A stretch of 64,000 bases of DNA from Sphingobacterium faecale (GTDB taxonomy: Bacteria; Bacteroidota; Bacteroidia; Sphingobacteriales; Sphingobacteriaceae): NCBI RefSeq assembly GCF_016746095.1, contig NZ_JAERTY010000004.1, positions 1 through 64,000 of the forward strand. Reading direction: 5' to 3'. Shown one piece after another: positions 32,448-42,650 of the stretch. The notes under the pieces are model-generated. The model saw nothing but the letters and a program-made list of their open reading frames with translations, did not search any database and was not told where the DNA came from. The translations under genes and the position numbers were made by a program. Each line of letters begins with the position of its first letter. Position 1 is the stretch's first letter.

Positions 32448-33725
32448 TTATCCGGTATTCGGACGTTCAGGTTTGATGAAAACCCATACCATCAATAATG
32501 CCAACGGATGTAAAAAGGCCATGACCAAAAATATTTTTTCAGACCCGTAAGACCCCATTAATTGACCTACGAAATAGTTAAAAATAACCGCGCCTAACGC
32601 TCCAAAACCTCCGGCAATCCCCTGCACACTGGCTACATTTTTAACAGGAAAACTCTCTGCAATAATCACCCCCATGGTGAATAACCAGCTCACGCAGACC
32701 AATGCCACTACACTAAACACAACAATTGTAGCTGCAGCGCTGTCCAAATAGGGGGTAAAGACACAAAGGGAGCTAAAGAATGTAATCATGAGTAGCATTC
32801 TCTTTCTCGCCAACAGAGGTGAACTGCCTTTACGCACAATCTTATCGGAAAGCATAGAGGTACCGACAGCTCCTACATCGGCAATCAAAAAGGGAATCCA
32901 TCCGAACATCCCAATTTGTGCGAGTGAGAGTCCGGATTCTTCTTGTAAGTAACCTGGAAGCCAAAACAAGCAAAAGTACCAAACTGGGTCACTGACGAAT
33001 CGTACCATAATAACACCCCATAGACTCTTTCGCTTCCAAAGTTCTTTCCAAGAGAACCCATTGATATCATCGGATACGGTAGATTGTAATGCTTCTTGCT
33101 GAATGTAGGCCGGTGGATCCTTGTAGACTATCCGCCAAAGTATGGCAATCAGTATACCGACCACCCCCATAACGATAAAAGCGGTATGCCAACTGTAACT
33201 TAAAGCCAACCAAGCTACTAAAAATGGAGCTACAATAGCACCTATCGAACCACCCGCCTGACATAAGCCATTGGCTGTAGCCCGTAATTTGCCGGGAAAC
33301 CAAACTGTGACTGCCTTAAGTTGTGCCGGAAAAACTGTCGGCTCAGCTACCCCCAACATTCCTCTAAAAAATCCAAATTGACTGACAGTTTTTGAAATAC
33401 CACCGCCAATACAAGCAATAGACCAGGTCAGTACCCCCCAAAACAATACTTTTTTAGATCCAAATTTATCAACTAGCCAACCAGTAATAGGATACATCGT
33501 GGCATAACATACCGTAAAAATGTTTACAATAAATGCATAACCCGAATCGTCTAAACTAAACTCAACTTTTAGTATCGGTTTTAAAACTGATACTAACTGA
33601 CGGTCTACATAATTAAAAACAATTGCTATAAAAAGTATAGTAACAATCCCCCACCTCCTATTCTCGGGTTTACCCAAATTTTTCAAAATACTCTCGGCGC
33701 CAAATAATAGGTTCTCTTTACTCAT
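32448..33725 (-). CDS. MFS transporter, ACS (anion:cation symporter) type
   Basis: About 12 hydrophobic segments are visible. Loop signature GWLVDKFGSKKVL is the MFS motif A. YVDRQLVSVLKP in the first helix and FFRGMLGVAEPTVFPAQLKAV are typical of the ACS family, which imports hexuronates, phthalates and other organic anions. This suggests the operon's product of hydrolysis is an acidic small molecule. It is 1 nt downstream of the metallo-beta-lactamase-fold gene, so it is tightly coupled. Confidence 0.85.
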   Translation of the reverse strand: MSKENLLFGAESILKNLGKPENRRWGIVTILFIAIVFNYVDRQLVSVLKPILKVEFSLDDSGYAFIVNIFTVCYATMYPITGWLVDKFGSKKVLFWGVLTWSIACIGGGISKTVSQFGFFRGMLGVAEPTVFPAQLKAVTVWFPGKLRATANGLCQAGGSIGAIVAPFLVAWLALSYSWHTAFIVMGVVGILIAILWRIVYKDPPAYIQQEALQSTVSDDINGFSWKELWKRKSLWGVIMVRFVSDPVWYFCLFWLPGYLQEESGLSLAQIGMFGWIPFLIADVGAVGTSMLSDKIVRKGSSPLLARKRMLLMITFFSSLCVFTPYLDSAAATIVVFSVVALVCVSWLFTMGVIIAESFPVKNVASVQGIAGGFGALGAVIFNYFVGQLMGSYGSEKIFLVMAFLHPLALLMVWVFIKPERPNTG

Positions 33726-33726
33726 G

Positions 33727-35007
33727 TTAGATGCTTATGTAAGGGCCAAATACTTCTTTCACATTATAGTTTTCGTCGTTATCGTCAAGGATATAGATGG
33801 TGTACTGATCCCCACCAGGGCTGATTCTAGCTACTATATGTCCTTGAAAACTTTTTAGTTTTTTTAGATTATCTCCGAAACGAAGCTTATTGGCCTCGGT
33901 CATATTCGTTGAAAATATTTGTACATTATTATTAGCTGCAATCATTCTATTGACTGTCTCTAGATTGGGGTGTACATCGCGCCACGGTTGAATAACGATA
34001 CTATGGGGAGACAGTTTCTGTAACAATTTTTCGCTATTACAGTTGGCTGTTGCATGATGACTTGCTTTCATCATATCCACCTGAGGTACTACAGCTGCAA
34101 CAGGGGATTCAATATCTTTCCAAGAGTGTTCGCTACTTCCGTTAAATTGTAGATCTCCAGCCGTAAAATAATTGAACTTACCATACCGCAATACTATTCC
34201 TATGCTAAATATATTTTCGCTGCCTTTAGCGGCGGCTACGATATCGCCACTTGGAAATGTATTTTTTGTATCCGTCCCTTTACCCGTCCACACCACGCCG
34301 TTTGAGCAAATATTTTGGATTTCAAAATTGCTGTAGGCATTAGGCTTGCGTTGCAATAGAATTTGATCATTTCTGCCAACTGCAAACTGCTCTGCTGTAG
34401 CTCCATATGCCTTCTTGGACCAATCCACAAAGTTGATATAATTACTAATCCGTGGATCTGCGGTCATATCAACCGGAAAATTATAATCAGGATATCCCCT
34501 ATCAATAATTTTATCAAAGGATACCTGCGCTCCAAATTCAGTTATCCCTACCATTTGAAACTTTCCGGATTTGTGAAATGGTAGGCTTGTCTCATAAGAT
34601 CCCATGTGGTCTGGATCAAAATGGCTTAACATTACATAATTGATCTTATTAGCTATTGGAAGAGCAAAGTGCTTTACATAATTGGCGACAACCGTACCCG
34701 GACTTACCAACGCATTAGGTCGCTGCAAAGGGGGTGGTATCGGAGCCGTAGCTGGAATAGTAGACCCGGCGGCATCAATCAACATGGTTGTACCATCGGG
34801 AAAAATAAAGAATGTGCTCTCTCCACGTCCGGTGTTGATGGCATGAATATCTAAACATCCGTCTTGCCAATGTGGCAGTGGCTTACCAATAACGACATCT
34901 TCTGTCGGTGGCTCCTTTACGCTCTTTGTATCGCTGGGGGCTTTGGTGATACCGCATCCAAGCAGTATAAATAGAAAGAGGATCATTATATTGTTAGTAC
35001 TTCGCAT
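33727..35007 (-). CDS. Metallo-beta-lactamase-fold lipoprotein (ComEC-type)
   Basis: Signal peptide and lipobox (FILLGC) come first. The MBL domain has IHAINTGRGESTFFI, GTTMLIDAAG and MLSHFDPDHMGS (metal ligands H-x-D-x-D-H, the ComEC/Rec2-type variant), then MKASHHATANCNS near residue 310. This subclass includes phosphodiesterase-like hydrolases. It is likely periplasmic or outer-membrane-attached. Position between SusD and the transporter suggests it processes the imported substrate. Confidence 0.8.
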   Translation of the reverse strand: MRSTNNIMILFLFILLGCGITKAPSDTKSVKEPPTEDVVIGKPLPHWQDGCLDIHAINTGRGESTFFIFPDGTTMLIDAAGSTIPATAPIPPPLQRPNALVSPGTVVANYVKHFALPIANKINYVMLSHFDPDHMGSYETSLPFHKSGKFQMVGITEFGAQVSFDKIIDRGYPDYNFPVDMTADPRISNYINFVDWSKKAYGATAEQFAVGRNDQILLQRKPNAYSNFEIQNICSNGVVWTGKGTDTKNTFPSGDIVAAAKGSENIFSIGIVLRYGKFNYFTAGDLQFNGSSEHSWKDIESPVAAVVPQVDMMKASHHATANCNSEKLLQKLSPHSIVIQPWRDVHPNLETVNRMIAANNNVQIFSTNMTEANKLRFGDNLKKLKSFQGHIVARISPGGDQYTIYILDDNDENYNVKEVFGPYISI

Positions 35008-35040
35008 ATTTATTTTATAATTTCAGATTATTATAATGCA

Positions 35041-36732
35041 CTAATAATCAGGATTTTGTTTTATATTCTTATTAATAATAACTTCTCTAGACGGAATAGG
35101 AAAAAGATACTGTCTTTTGTTAAAACTTCTTGGTACCACAGCGCGAATTTTACCTGTACCATACATTGCTGAAAAATCTACTAGTCCATTTTCATCTATC
35201 TCTGGTGCCGATCCCTTCGGAAAAAAATAATCACCAGAAGCCATGTTAGCCTCCAACCCTGCCTTGATCGGTAAAGCATAAACTGGCCTTGTTATAGCTA
35301 TTTCTGCTATTCGCCAGCGGATGAGATCAAACCATCTCCTATTCTCCCAAGATAATTCGGAGCGCCGTTCTAATCGAAGTATTTTCCGCAATTTGCCTTG
35401 ATCAACTTCTGTAACTTTTGGATATAGTGAACTCTGTGAAACTGATACTTTGTAAGCCCTGGCGCGTACCAGATTGATGGCATCCAATGTACTATCATCA
35501 ATTTCATTGAGTTCTATTTTCGCTTCAGCGTACATTAACAATACATCTGCATACCGCATAATCAGAATATTTGGATCTGAACGTTTCTTTACATAAGCTT
35601 CATCCACTCCTTTTTTTAGGATTAAACCATTATAGGATGCAAATTGAGAATTTAACAACGACTCTTGGTTAAGTATGGTTTTGTTGGTCGCTAACTCTAA
35701 AATATGTGTAGCTCCTGGATCATAGATGAATCCGTGAAATGGGGTTCCAAATTCGGGTATTAGTTCGGCTAAACGTGGATCTCTGTTCTTAAAGGGTTTT
35801 TGAGGATCAAATAGTGGTGATTCGTCAATAGGCAACCCATCAATACAGGTATATGCACAAAACAATTCCCAAGAAGGCTGCGCTGTGCTTGTACCATCCA
35901 AAAAGCGAGGAAGAAATGAAGCTCCTCCCATATTTGTTCCTGTCAGCTCTTCCGAACGCGGAATAGTAAAAATAAACTCGGGGGACACATCGGTGCTCGA
36001 TAAAAACATGCGTGCATAATCCTCATCTAAAGAGTAAATCCCTAAATCTATACAACTTTTAGCAGCATCTCTTGCTGTTTGGTAATCCAACATCCAAGTA
36101 GCTATCCTAGCTTTGAAAGCATACGCAGCTCCCTTTGTGATTCTTTGTTCCTTTCCGTAACTAAGGGGTAAATTCTCAATAGCTATATCAAAATCTTTAT
36201 AAATCTGCTCGAGAACATCAGCCTTAGCAGTACGTCCCATGGCGAATGCCTGATCAATAGTAATATATTCGGTTACCAAAGGCACATCTCCATAAAGGAA
36301 AACCAAATAGGAATAAAAAGATGCACGAAAAAAACTGGCCTCTCCCCGCAGTTGATTTAAACGTTGAGGTGGAAGCGTATTCTCGGCGTTATTTAAACTG
36401 CTTAGTATAGTATTGGCACGTGTTATTCCACGGTATGTATTGCCCCAGGTACCTTTTGAGTCAGCCCACTCTCCAGTAATGGAACCTGCTACCCAATCGT
36501 AAAGATACTCGCGCTGATTCCAATCATCCGTCCATCGATCAGTATTGTATAATCTCGTGCTCTCAACATGCCACAATGCACCTCGATACAAATCATTAAG
36601 TGCAAGAGTAATTTCATTTTCATTTTTATACCAATTTTCACTAGACCCTTCTGATAAAGGGTTTAAATCTAAACGCTGGCATCCCAAAAGTACCAATGGT
36701 ACCACTAGTATTGCTAATATTTTGCTCTTCAT
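35041..36732 (-). CDS. SusD/RagB family nutrient-binding lipoprotein
   Basis: The lipobox is VLLGC and the mature protein begins QRLDLNPLSEGS. The N-terminal SusD block includes ITRANTILSSLNNAE and RGEASFFRASFYSYLVFLYGDVPLV, and the C-terminal block has PNILIMRYADVLLMYAEAK and LRLERRSELSWENRRWFDLIRW. The ATG at 36732 is chosen because it gives a proper signal peptide and begins 10 bp after the SusC stop. It forms the lid of the SusC transporter encoded upstream. Confidence 0.9.
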   Translation of the reverse strand: MKSKILAILVVPLVLLGCQRLDLNPLSEGSSENWYKNENEITLALNDLYRGALWHVESTRLYNTDRWTDDWNQREYLYDWVAGSITGEWADSKGTWGNTYRGITRANTILSSLNNAENTLPPQRLNQLRGEASFFRASFYSYLVFLYGDVPLVTEYITIDQAFAMGRTAKADVLEQIYKDFDIAIENLPLSYGKEQRITKGAAYAFKARIATWMLDYQTARDAAKSCIDLGIYSLDEDYARMFLSSTDVSPEFIFTIPRSEELTGTNMGGASFLPRFLDGTSTAQPSWELFCAYTCIDGLPIDESPLFDPQKPFKNRDPRLAELIPEFGTPFHGFIYDPGATHILELATNKTILNQESLLNSQFASYNGLILKKGVDEAYVKKRSDPNILIMRYADVLLMYAEAKIELNEIDDSTLDAINLVRARAYKVSVSQSSLYPKVTEVDQGKLRKILRLERRSELSWENRRWFDLIRWRIAEIAITRPVYALPIKAGLEANMASGDYFFPKGSAPEIDENGLVDFSAMYGTGKIRAVVPRSFNKRQYLFPIPSREVIINKNIKQNPDY

Positions 36733-36742
36733 TTTTTTGTAT

Positions 36743-39700
36743 TTAAAATCGAATTTGTAAACCAAAGTTCCATGTACGTGCTATATAGGCGGTAAGGCCT
36801 GCTTCAGGATCCCATCCTTTAGGATAGTTGTCCCGGGAAAACAAATCGCTACCTGATGCGTAAATCCTAACATTTGACATTTTCAAGTAATTGTTCCACC
36901 GGGAAGGTAGCGTATAACCTAGCGTTACGTTTTTAAGTCGAAAGTAGGAACCGTCAAACAACCAAAAATCTGACATCTTATAATTATTTCCATCGTAAGC
37001 CAATTGGGATAAACGCGGGTAACGTACTTTATTATTGGCTTCCTCTGTATTATATTCACTATAATAATTGCCGTCCACAAAATCGGGAAAAGTATGCCAA
37101 GCTGCTGTTTGATAAACCATATCCACTGATAGCTGGCTAGTTTGTTTACCAACTCCTTGAAACATCAAATACGCATCGAAACCTTTGTAACTTAAATTGA
37201 TATTTCCGCCATATAGATATCTTGGTAAAGATCCACCTAAGGGTACACGATCATATTCGGGATTTATCTTTCCGTCAGGCTCGCCGTTGGCCCCACCTAA
37301 ATCCTGATATTTAACATCTCCTGGACGCACTACCGTGCTCAACAAAGGAGATTGGTCGATATCGCCCTGGGATTGAAACAGTCCGGCTGACCGGTATCCA
37401 TACCATGAATTGTATTCTATCCCCTCTCTGATAATTTTATCTCCTAGAAAAACGACACCAGACAGATTACCCATCACGGATTTGTAATCTGATAAATTGG
37501 CAGATACAGAATACCTAAAATCGCCAATATTGTCCTTCCAAGCGAACTGTACATCCCAACCTTTGGTATGCATCTGACCTGCGTTTTGATCCGGATTGGC
37601 ATATCCCATAAAAGCGGGGATTTCTAGAGCAAGCAACATATCACGCGTTTTCTTTTTATAATAATCTGCCGTCAAGGACAAGCGATTAGATAACAGCGTA
37701 GCGTCAAAACCAATATTCCACGACTCGGTAGTCTCCCATGAAATATTCCTAATATTATACCCAACTTGCGCTGCTGTGGTCCTTGATACGATGCTTCCAT
37801 TATCTACAAGAAGGGCATTATTGAAGTTCATAATAGCTTGATAGGGGTAATTTCCGATGCGTTCATTGCCTAGAGTCCCCCAAGATGCTCGCAGTTTAAA
37901 AAAGTCAAGTTGATGAAAATCAATTTTTTTAATAAAATCCTCTTCGGTAACTACCCAGCCTGCTGATACGGACGGAAAACTAGCCCACCTATAATCTTTG
38001 TGAAATCGAGAAGAACCATCATAACGAATATTGGCCTGGACTAAGTATTTTCTCGCGTAATTATACATAGCACGTCCGAAATAAGAATTATAAGCATTCT
38101 CAACTGCATTTCCGTCATTTTGCATGTACGCTAAATTTGCCCTATCTAAATAAGGATAGTCAGAAAGGGAAAGATTGCTTGAGGAAGCATTTAAACCCTC
38201 CGCAAAACGATAATAGTCTTCATATCCTATCATAAGAGAAAGATCATGATGATCTGCAATTACAGTGTTGTAATTGGCGGTCAGCTGCTTCGTGGTAGTG
38301 CGGGTCTCACTTCTAGACTCGACCAGACTGGTCGATTCATTGCCGCCGATAAAGCCAACAGTTGTCGTTGTATTATCTAAATCATAATATGGTATTTCCT
38401 TTGTAAATACTTTTCCCTTAACTGACCGGATAGATGGTGCCACTATGGCTGATATGGTTAACTGCTCTATGGGTTGAAAATTTAAGGCTAAGCGACCTAT
38501 CAGTTCATCTCCCCAGCTGTTATTAAAGCCACCATGATTTAGCCGAGCCCAGGTATTGGTACCATTCCTCCCTCCTGAAATACGTCCATCAGACCAATAG
38601 GGTGTTTCTAAAGGACCATATTTGTAGGCATGTGAAAGTGGATTGTTTATCGGTTGCATATTAGCCGAACGTAAATACGAACCATTTACATCTGCAGTCA
38701 AGAATTTAGTAATTTTAAACTCATTGTTGAGTCTTGAACTAATTCTATCAAAAGACCGATGGTTGTACAGCGCTTCTTCATTTTCTATATTGAAAGATGC
38801 TTTTGTTTTTACAAATTCATTGCCATAAGTTAAAGACAAACCATGTGAATAACTTGGGGCATAATCTTTTATCAAGTAATCCATCCAATTAATAATTGGG
38901 TACCGATCAGCACTGGTCAATCTATTATTAGCCGAATAATCTCGAATAAAATCCTCACTATATACATTGTAATTTGTACCTGGCAGATTCCCTCCATCGT
39001 TCCATGCGACCTCGTTGATCATTTCCATATATCGCTCATGGTTTACTACACCTGGAAATTGGGTGGGTGTCACCAAACCAAACATCCCTTGATATTCTAA
39101 ATTCAATTGGTTATTCTTCGCACGTTTGGTGGTTATTAGAATAACACCGGCCGAAGCTCGAGCTCCATAAATAGAGGCCGAGGCAGCATCTTTAAGAATA
39201 GAAATATTCTCTACATCATTCGGATTAACCCTATCAATACTCTCTACTGGAATACCATCTACCAGAATCAAAGGGTTGCTGTCTCCAATAGTGGTTATCC
39301 CCCGTACTCGAATGGTAGCCGTCGCACCAGGGAGCCCGCTGCTTCTAGTGACAGATACTCCTGGAGCTTCCCCTTGTAAAGCTTGTGAAAGTATCGTTTG
39401 ATTTTTCTTGGAGAGGTTATCACCACTAATAAGGGCTACAGCGCCCGTAAGATCTTTCTTCTTTGCCGTTCCATATCCGATGGCAACAGCTTCTTCTAGG
39501 CTTTGCGCTTCAGGCTCCAAGGCTACATTTAAGGTGTTACTTTTTGTCAACGTTACTTCTTGTGTTTTCATCCCCATGAAAGAGAATATCAGTATCGTAG
39601 ATCTATTGTCGGCAACAGAGATGCTATAAATGCCGGATTCATTTGTAACGCTACTTCCCTTGCCATCCTTTACACTAACATTTACTCCTATAATTGGTAG

Positions 39701-39817
39701 ACCGCTCTCATCTGTAACTTTACCCCTGACCGTTCTTAGATCATTTTGAGCAAAGAGATTCAAGCTGATCAGTAACAGGGTAAGAACACCAAGAAATCTG
39801 CTAACTTGTTTTTTCAT
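36743..39817 (-). CDS. SusC/RagA family TonB-dependent transporter
   Basis: A signal peptide, a carboxypeptidase-D-like domain (VRGKVTDESGLPIIGVNVSV), a plug with GYGTAKKKDLTGAV and VDGIPVESIDRVNP, and a beta-barrel ending NFGLQIRF are visible in 1024 residues. There is no STN domain, so it should not signal to an ECF sigma. Control is more likely through the IclR-type regulator at 42651. An unusual 250-bp leader with inverted repeats lies upstream. Confidence 0.9.
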   Translation of the reverse strand: MKKQVSRFLGVLTLLLISLNLFAQNDLRTVRGKVTDESGLPIIGVNVSVKDGKGSSVTNESGIYSISVADNRSTILIFSFMGMKTQEVTLTKSNTLNVALEPEAQSLEEAVAIGYGTAKKKDLTGAVALISGDNLSKKNQTILSQALQGEAPGVSVTRSSGLPGATATIRVRGITTIGDSNPLILVDGIPVESIDRVNPNDVENISILKDAASASIYGARASAGVILITTKRAKNNQLNLEYQGMFGLVTPTQFPGVVNHERYMEMINEVAWNDGGNLPGTNYNVYSEDFIRDYSANNRLTSADRYPIINWMDYLIKDYAPSYSHGLSLTYGNEFVKTKASFNIENEEALYNHRSFDRISSRLNNEFKITKFLTADVNGSYLRSANMQPINNPLSHAYKYGPLETPYWSDGRISGGRNGTNTWARLNHGGFNNSWGDELIGRLALNFQPIEQLTISAIVAPSIRSVKGKVFTKEIPYYDLDNTTTTVGFIGGNESTSLVESRSETRTTTKQLTANYNTVIADHHDLSLMIGYEDYYRFAEGLNASSSNLSLSDYPYLDRANLAYMQNDGNAVENAYNSYFGRAMYNYARKYLVQANIRYDGSSRFHKDYRWASFPSVSAGWVVTEEDFIKKIDFHQLDFFKLRASWGTLGNERIGNYPYQAIMNFNNALLVDNGSIVSRTTAAQVGYNIRNISWETTESWNIGFDATLLSNRLSLTADYYKKKTRDMLLALEIPAFMGYANPDQNAGQMHTKGWDVQFAWKDNIGDFRYSVSANLSDYKSVMGNLSGVVFLGDKIIREGIEYNSWYGYRSAGLFQSQGDIDQSPLLSTVVRPGDVKYQDLGGANGEPDGKINPEYDRVPLGGSLPRYLYGGNINLSYKGFDAYLMFQGVGKQTSQLSVDMVYQTAAWHTFPDFVDGNYYSEYNTEEANNKVRYPRLSQLAYDGNNYKMSDFWLFDGSYFRLKNVTLGYTLPSRWNNYLKMSNVRIYASGSDLFSRDNYPKGWDPEAGLTAYIARTWNFGLQIRF

Positions 39818-39843
39818 ATGTATATAATTTGTCTTTCAGTTGT

Positions 39844-40018
39844 CATATGGAATATCCAAACTATATTCATTCGTGTTTGTGCAGTTGCTACTACATGGAT
39901 ATTTCATATGTATATAATTATTTCATGATCCGCCAGTTGGCGGATAGGTTTGTTTTTTAATGGCCATATGGAATACTCACAGAGGTGTCAAACACGATCT
40001 CCATGAATATTTCATATT
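39844..40018 (-). repeat. Paired inverted repeats in the susC leader
   Basis: CATATGGAATATCC (39844-39857) and GGATATTTCATATG (39897-39910) form 14-bp arms with one mismatch. CATATGGAATACTC (39965-39978) and GAATATTTCATATT (40005-40018) form a second, weaker pair of the same design. Between them ATCCGCC-AGTT-GGCGGAT (39928-39945) is a perfect stem. The start context ATTATATACATATGAA occurs before susC, before the first inverted repeat and before the FN3 lipoprotein gene. Short frames of 23 and 12 codons begin at the repeat starts. Confidence 0.5.
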
Positions 40019-40063
40019 ATATTCCTTGTGTTATTTTTTTTGAGTGATACTGTTGTACTATTT

Positions 40064-41017
40064 TTAATAATAAATGGCTATTTCATCGATCATAGGTCGT
40101 GCTCGCGATGCATTCTTCCCGATTCTAAATCGAACAGGCCCTTTAATATCTAACTCATACTCCTTGAAATATTGAACTTGTAAATCGCTAACTGGAAGGG
40201 GATCTCCCAATCGAGTCCAATTTTTTCCAGCGTCAACAGAATATTCTACACTGAGTTCTAAGTTAAGCGGCAAGGCTGTTTCATTTGCATTGGTGATGGT
40301 TGCTGCTCCGTAAATGAATGAAAATTTACGTGCGCCATCGGGTAAATCAAAGTCCATTTCTAAATTGGCAGCTACACCTGTATTCATCATTAACGCCCAA
40401 TTGCCTACTTTATGGATGATGGCTGCAGCAGAATTGGTATACATATTAGACATCAGCCATTCGCCCGATGGAAATACATCGGATTGGCGGCCTGTAGGAC
40501 CATTGCCTCCATGAGATCCTTTTCTTGTACTGGCATGATTCTCCCATCCCTCGGGAAAATTAGGGTACAGTATGGGGTCGATATTAGGTTGAGGATCCGG
40601 CTCTTTAAAATCGTCAGCAACAAAACCGTATTTGGGCATTATCCTACCCGGCAATGCATTATTCATGATATATACCCAATCACCGGTATTATAGTCTACA
40701 TTAGCACGAACCCTAACATAGTACCCCCTAACCTCTTGTAGCCCATTAAATTGATAAAAATCTTTAGTGGTCGTAGTGTATGAATCAATAGGCATATCAG
40801 CATCTTTATCGCCGAGTAATTGGACGGTATAAGATGTAGCCCCATCGATATGATCCCAAGCAAGGGTAATGCTAGTGGGAGAGTAAGTCCATAAGATGAC
40901 ATTTGCAGGTTTTTTGTCAGTACTACCTCCTAATTGAGACTCCTGCCGTTTGCAAGAACCAGAAAAAAATAAAATTAGTGTAAAGAGACAAAACTCAAGT
41001 ACAGTAAGTTGTTTCAT
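40064..41017 (-). CDS. FN3-domain lipoprotein
   Basis: The lipobox is FSGSC and the mature protein starts KRQES. A fibronectin type III domain spans about residues 38-115 (TSITLAWDHIDGATSYTVQLLG then GYYVRVRANVD). The C-terminal ~170 residues look like a jelly-roll beta sandwich (GARKFSFIYGAATI, LNLELSVEYSVDAGKNW, GPVRFRIGKNAS), as in choice-of-anchor type modules. It probably binds substrate at the cell surface. It sits between the amidohydrolase and SusC genes, an unusual place for a SusE-like protein. Confidence 0.65.
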   Translation of the reverse strand: MKQLTVLEFCLFTLILFFSGSCKRQESQLGGSTDKKPANVILWTYSPTSITLAWDHIDGATSYTVQLLGDKDADMPIDSYTTTTKDFYQFNGLQEVRGYYVRVRANVDYNTGDWVYIMNNALPGRIMPKYGFVADDFKEPDPQPNIDPILYPNFPEGWENHASTRKGSHGGNGPTGRQSDVFPSGEWLMSNMYTNSAAAIIHKVGNWALMMNTGVAANLEMDFDLPDGARKFSFIYGAATITNANETALPLNLELSVEYSVDAGKNWTRLGDPLPVSDLQVQYFKEYELDIKGPVRFRIGKNASRARPMIDEIAIYY

Positions 41018-41036
41018 ATGTATATAATTATTTCAT

Positions 41037-41056
41037 GATCCGCCAGTTGACGGATC
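41037..41056. repeat. Intercistronic stem matching that in the susC leader
   Basis: GATCCGCC-AGTT-GACGGATC differs from the perfect stem at 39928 by one base and is followed by the same ~25-bp sequence leading to the FN3 lipoprotein ATG. A T tract lies on the + strand side. It may stabilise or separate segments of the operon mRNA. Confidence 0.5.
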
Positions 41057-41078
41057 GGTTTTTTTTTAGTGGCTGCTT

Positions 41079-42518
41079 CTACTTTTTGACTCGATATTCT
41101 AGCGCTGGGGCACGGTCTCCCACCAAAGACTTATATTTAAAATCTGCCCCTCGACGTTTTTCGAATTCTCTTTTTGCTTCTTCAATTAATTCAGGATTCG
41201 TATACAGTTCAATTGCAGTCAGACTAAAAACTTTTGCTGCATTAATAAGAGCTTTTGTACCTATAGTGGTACCACCTGCAGCAGTCCAATGCCAACTGTG
41301 TGCCGCACTGCCCGGAATAAAAGCCGCAGTGCCGAAAGTTATGGTAGGAACATTCCAGCTAACATCTCCAACATCGGTAGACCCTCCTCCTGTGGACGCC
41401 CTTTCGTCGGCCAATGGCTGAATTTCAGACACTTTGTCCAGTATAGTGGAGGTACCACCTAACTCCTGTACCATTTGTTCTGCAAAATCCCTTTCTCTAT
41501 CATTGTAAGTTATCCCGCCTACAATCTCCAAATTTTTCTGGACCAACTCGGCTAGTTTACGGTTTGGGAGCTTTTCATAAAATCCAGCAATTATTTCTTT
41601 GCTCACGGTGGTCTGCGTACCCAACGCTGCTCCCTCGGCAGTTTGATTGACCCAATCGACAATTTTCTTTAACGCGTCGCGCTTTGGGTGTCTTATATAG
41701 TAGGAAACTGTTGCTAATTCAGGAACTACATTGGGCGCATCTCCTCCATTGGTAATCACATAGTGAATTCGCGAAGAATAAGGAATATGCTCGCGCAGCA
41801 TGTTGACCATATAATTCATAGCCTCTACTCCGTCCAAAGCGGATCTTCCTTTATCTGGGCTGCCTGCGGCATGTGAAGCTTTTCCATGAAATGTATAATC
41901 AATCATTTGAACTGCGGTAAAACCATTCCCCACATCTACAGCGTTTCGAGTGCTCGGGTGCCAATCTAACATAATATCCACACCACTTAAAAAACCATCT
42001 CTAGCTAAATAAACCTTACCTCCTCCTCCTTCTTCTGCTGGAGCACCAAATACTTTTATTGTACCTTGATGTTGACTTTTATCCAACCATTCCTTTATCG
42101 CAACTGCACCAGCAACAGCACCAGTGCCTAAAAGATTATGTCCACAACCATGCCCGTCTCCTGCTTGTTGCAAAGCTTTACGATAGGGAACAGTATCCTG
42201 TGATAGCCCTGGAAGTGCATCAAATTCGGCAAGAAGTCCAATTACAGGACTACCACTCCCGTAGCTCGCGATAAAAGATGTAGGCATACCGGCAACAGCG
42301 GCATCCACTTTGAAACCGCTTTCTAACAGATGTTTTTGTAAAACACCTGAACTACTCACTTCTAAAAAACCTAGTTCCGGATCAGACCATATTATCTTAT
42401 GAAGTCTATCGTAAGTCTGAAATGATCGCTCAAGGTATGACAATGAAGGCTGAGCTATCTGCGCCTTATTAATTAACGGAAAAATCGTGAAGACACCCCA
42501 TAAAAGTAATTTGTTCAT
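41079..42518 (-). CDS. Secreted M20 amidohydrolase (AbgB-like)
   Basis: A signal peptide is followed by M20-family blocks: LGFLEVSSSGVL, GLLAEFDALPGLSQD, AGDGHGCGHNLLGTG (metal ligands), VFGAPAEEGGGGKV and FHGKASHAAGSPDKGRSALDGV. The pattern is that of aminobenzoyl-glutamate hydrolase AbgB and related N-acyl amino acid hydrolases; the metal-site glutamates and histidines are present. First gene of the eight-gene operon, read away from the IclR-type regulator. Substrate is probably an N-acylated or amide-linked compound. Confidence 0.82.
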   Translation of the reverse strand: MNKLLLWGVFTIFPLINKAQIAQPSLSYLERSFQTYDRLHKIIWSDPELGFLEVSSSGVLQKHLLESGFKVDAAVAGMPTSFIASYGSGSPVIGLLAEFDALPGLSQDTVPYRKALQQAGDGHGCGHNLLGTGAVAGAVAIKEWLDKSQHQGTIKVFGAPAEEGGGGKVYLARDGFLSGVDIMLDWHPSTRNAVDVGNGFTAVQMIDYTFHGKASHAAGSPDKGRSALDGVEAMNYMVNMLREHIPYSSRIHYVITNGGDAPNVVPELATVSYYIRHPKRDALKKIVDWVNQTAEGAALGTQTTVSKEIIAGFYEKLPNRKLAELVQKNLEIVGGITYNDRERDFAEQMVQELGGTSTILDKVSEIQPLADERASTGGGSTDVGDVSWNVPTITFGTAAFIPGSAAHSWHWTAAGGTTIGTKALINAAKVFSLTAIELYTNPELIEEAKREFEKRRGADFKYKSLVGDRAPALEYRVKK

Positions 42519-42549
42519 AGTTGGCTTATAATTAAATGATTACTTACAT

Positions 42550-42557
42550 CAAACTTA
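42550..42557 (-). promoter_or_regulatory. -7 box of the catabolic operon
   Basis: Read leftward it is TAAGTTTG, a perfect TAnnTTTG match, about 32 bp upstream of the amidohydrolase ATG. No clear -33 TTG was seen. Confidence 0.5.
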
Positions 42558-42620
42558 GAGTATAATTTTATAGTAAAAAAATAAATATTAAAACTTTTAT
42601 AATGTAAAAGATTTGTTAGT

Positions 42621-42628
42621 TACATTTG
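42621..42628 (+). promoter_or_regulatory. -7 box of the IclR-type regulator gene
   Basis: TACATTTG is a perfect -7 match, 23 bp before the regulator's ATG. It overlaps the loose inverted repeat TGTAA-N12-TTACA (42603-42624), a candidate autoregulatory site. Confidence 0.5.
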
Positions 42629-42650
42629 AATAAGTTTTAAATAATATATA

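Noticed and set aside
40412-40741. 109-codon + strand ORF
   Set aside because: It is antisense to the FN3 lipoprotein gene, whose frame is clearly coding.
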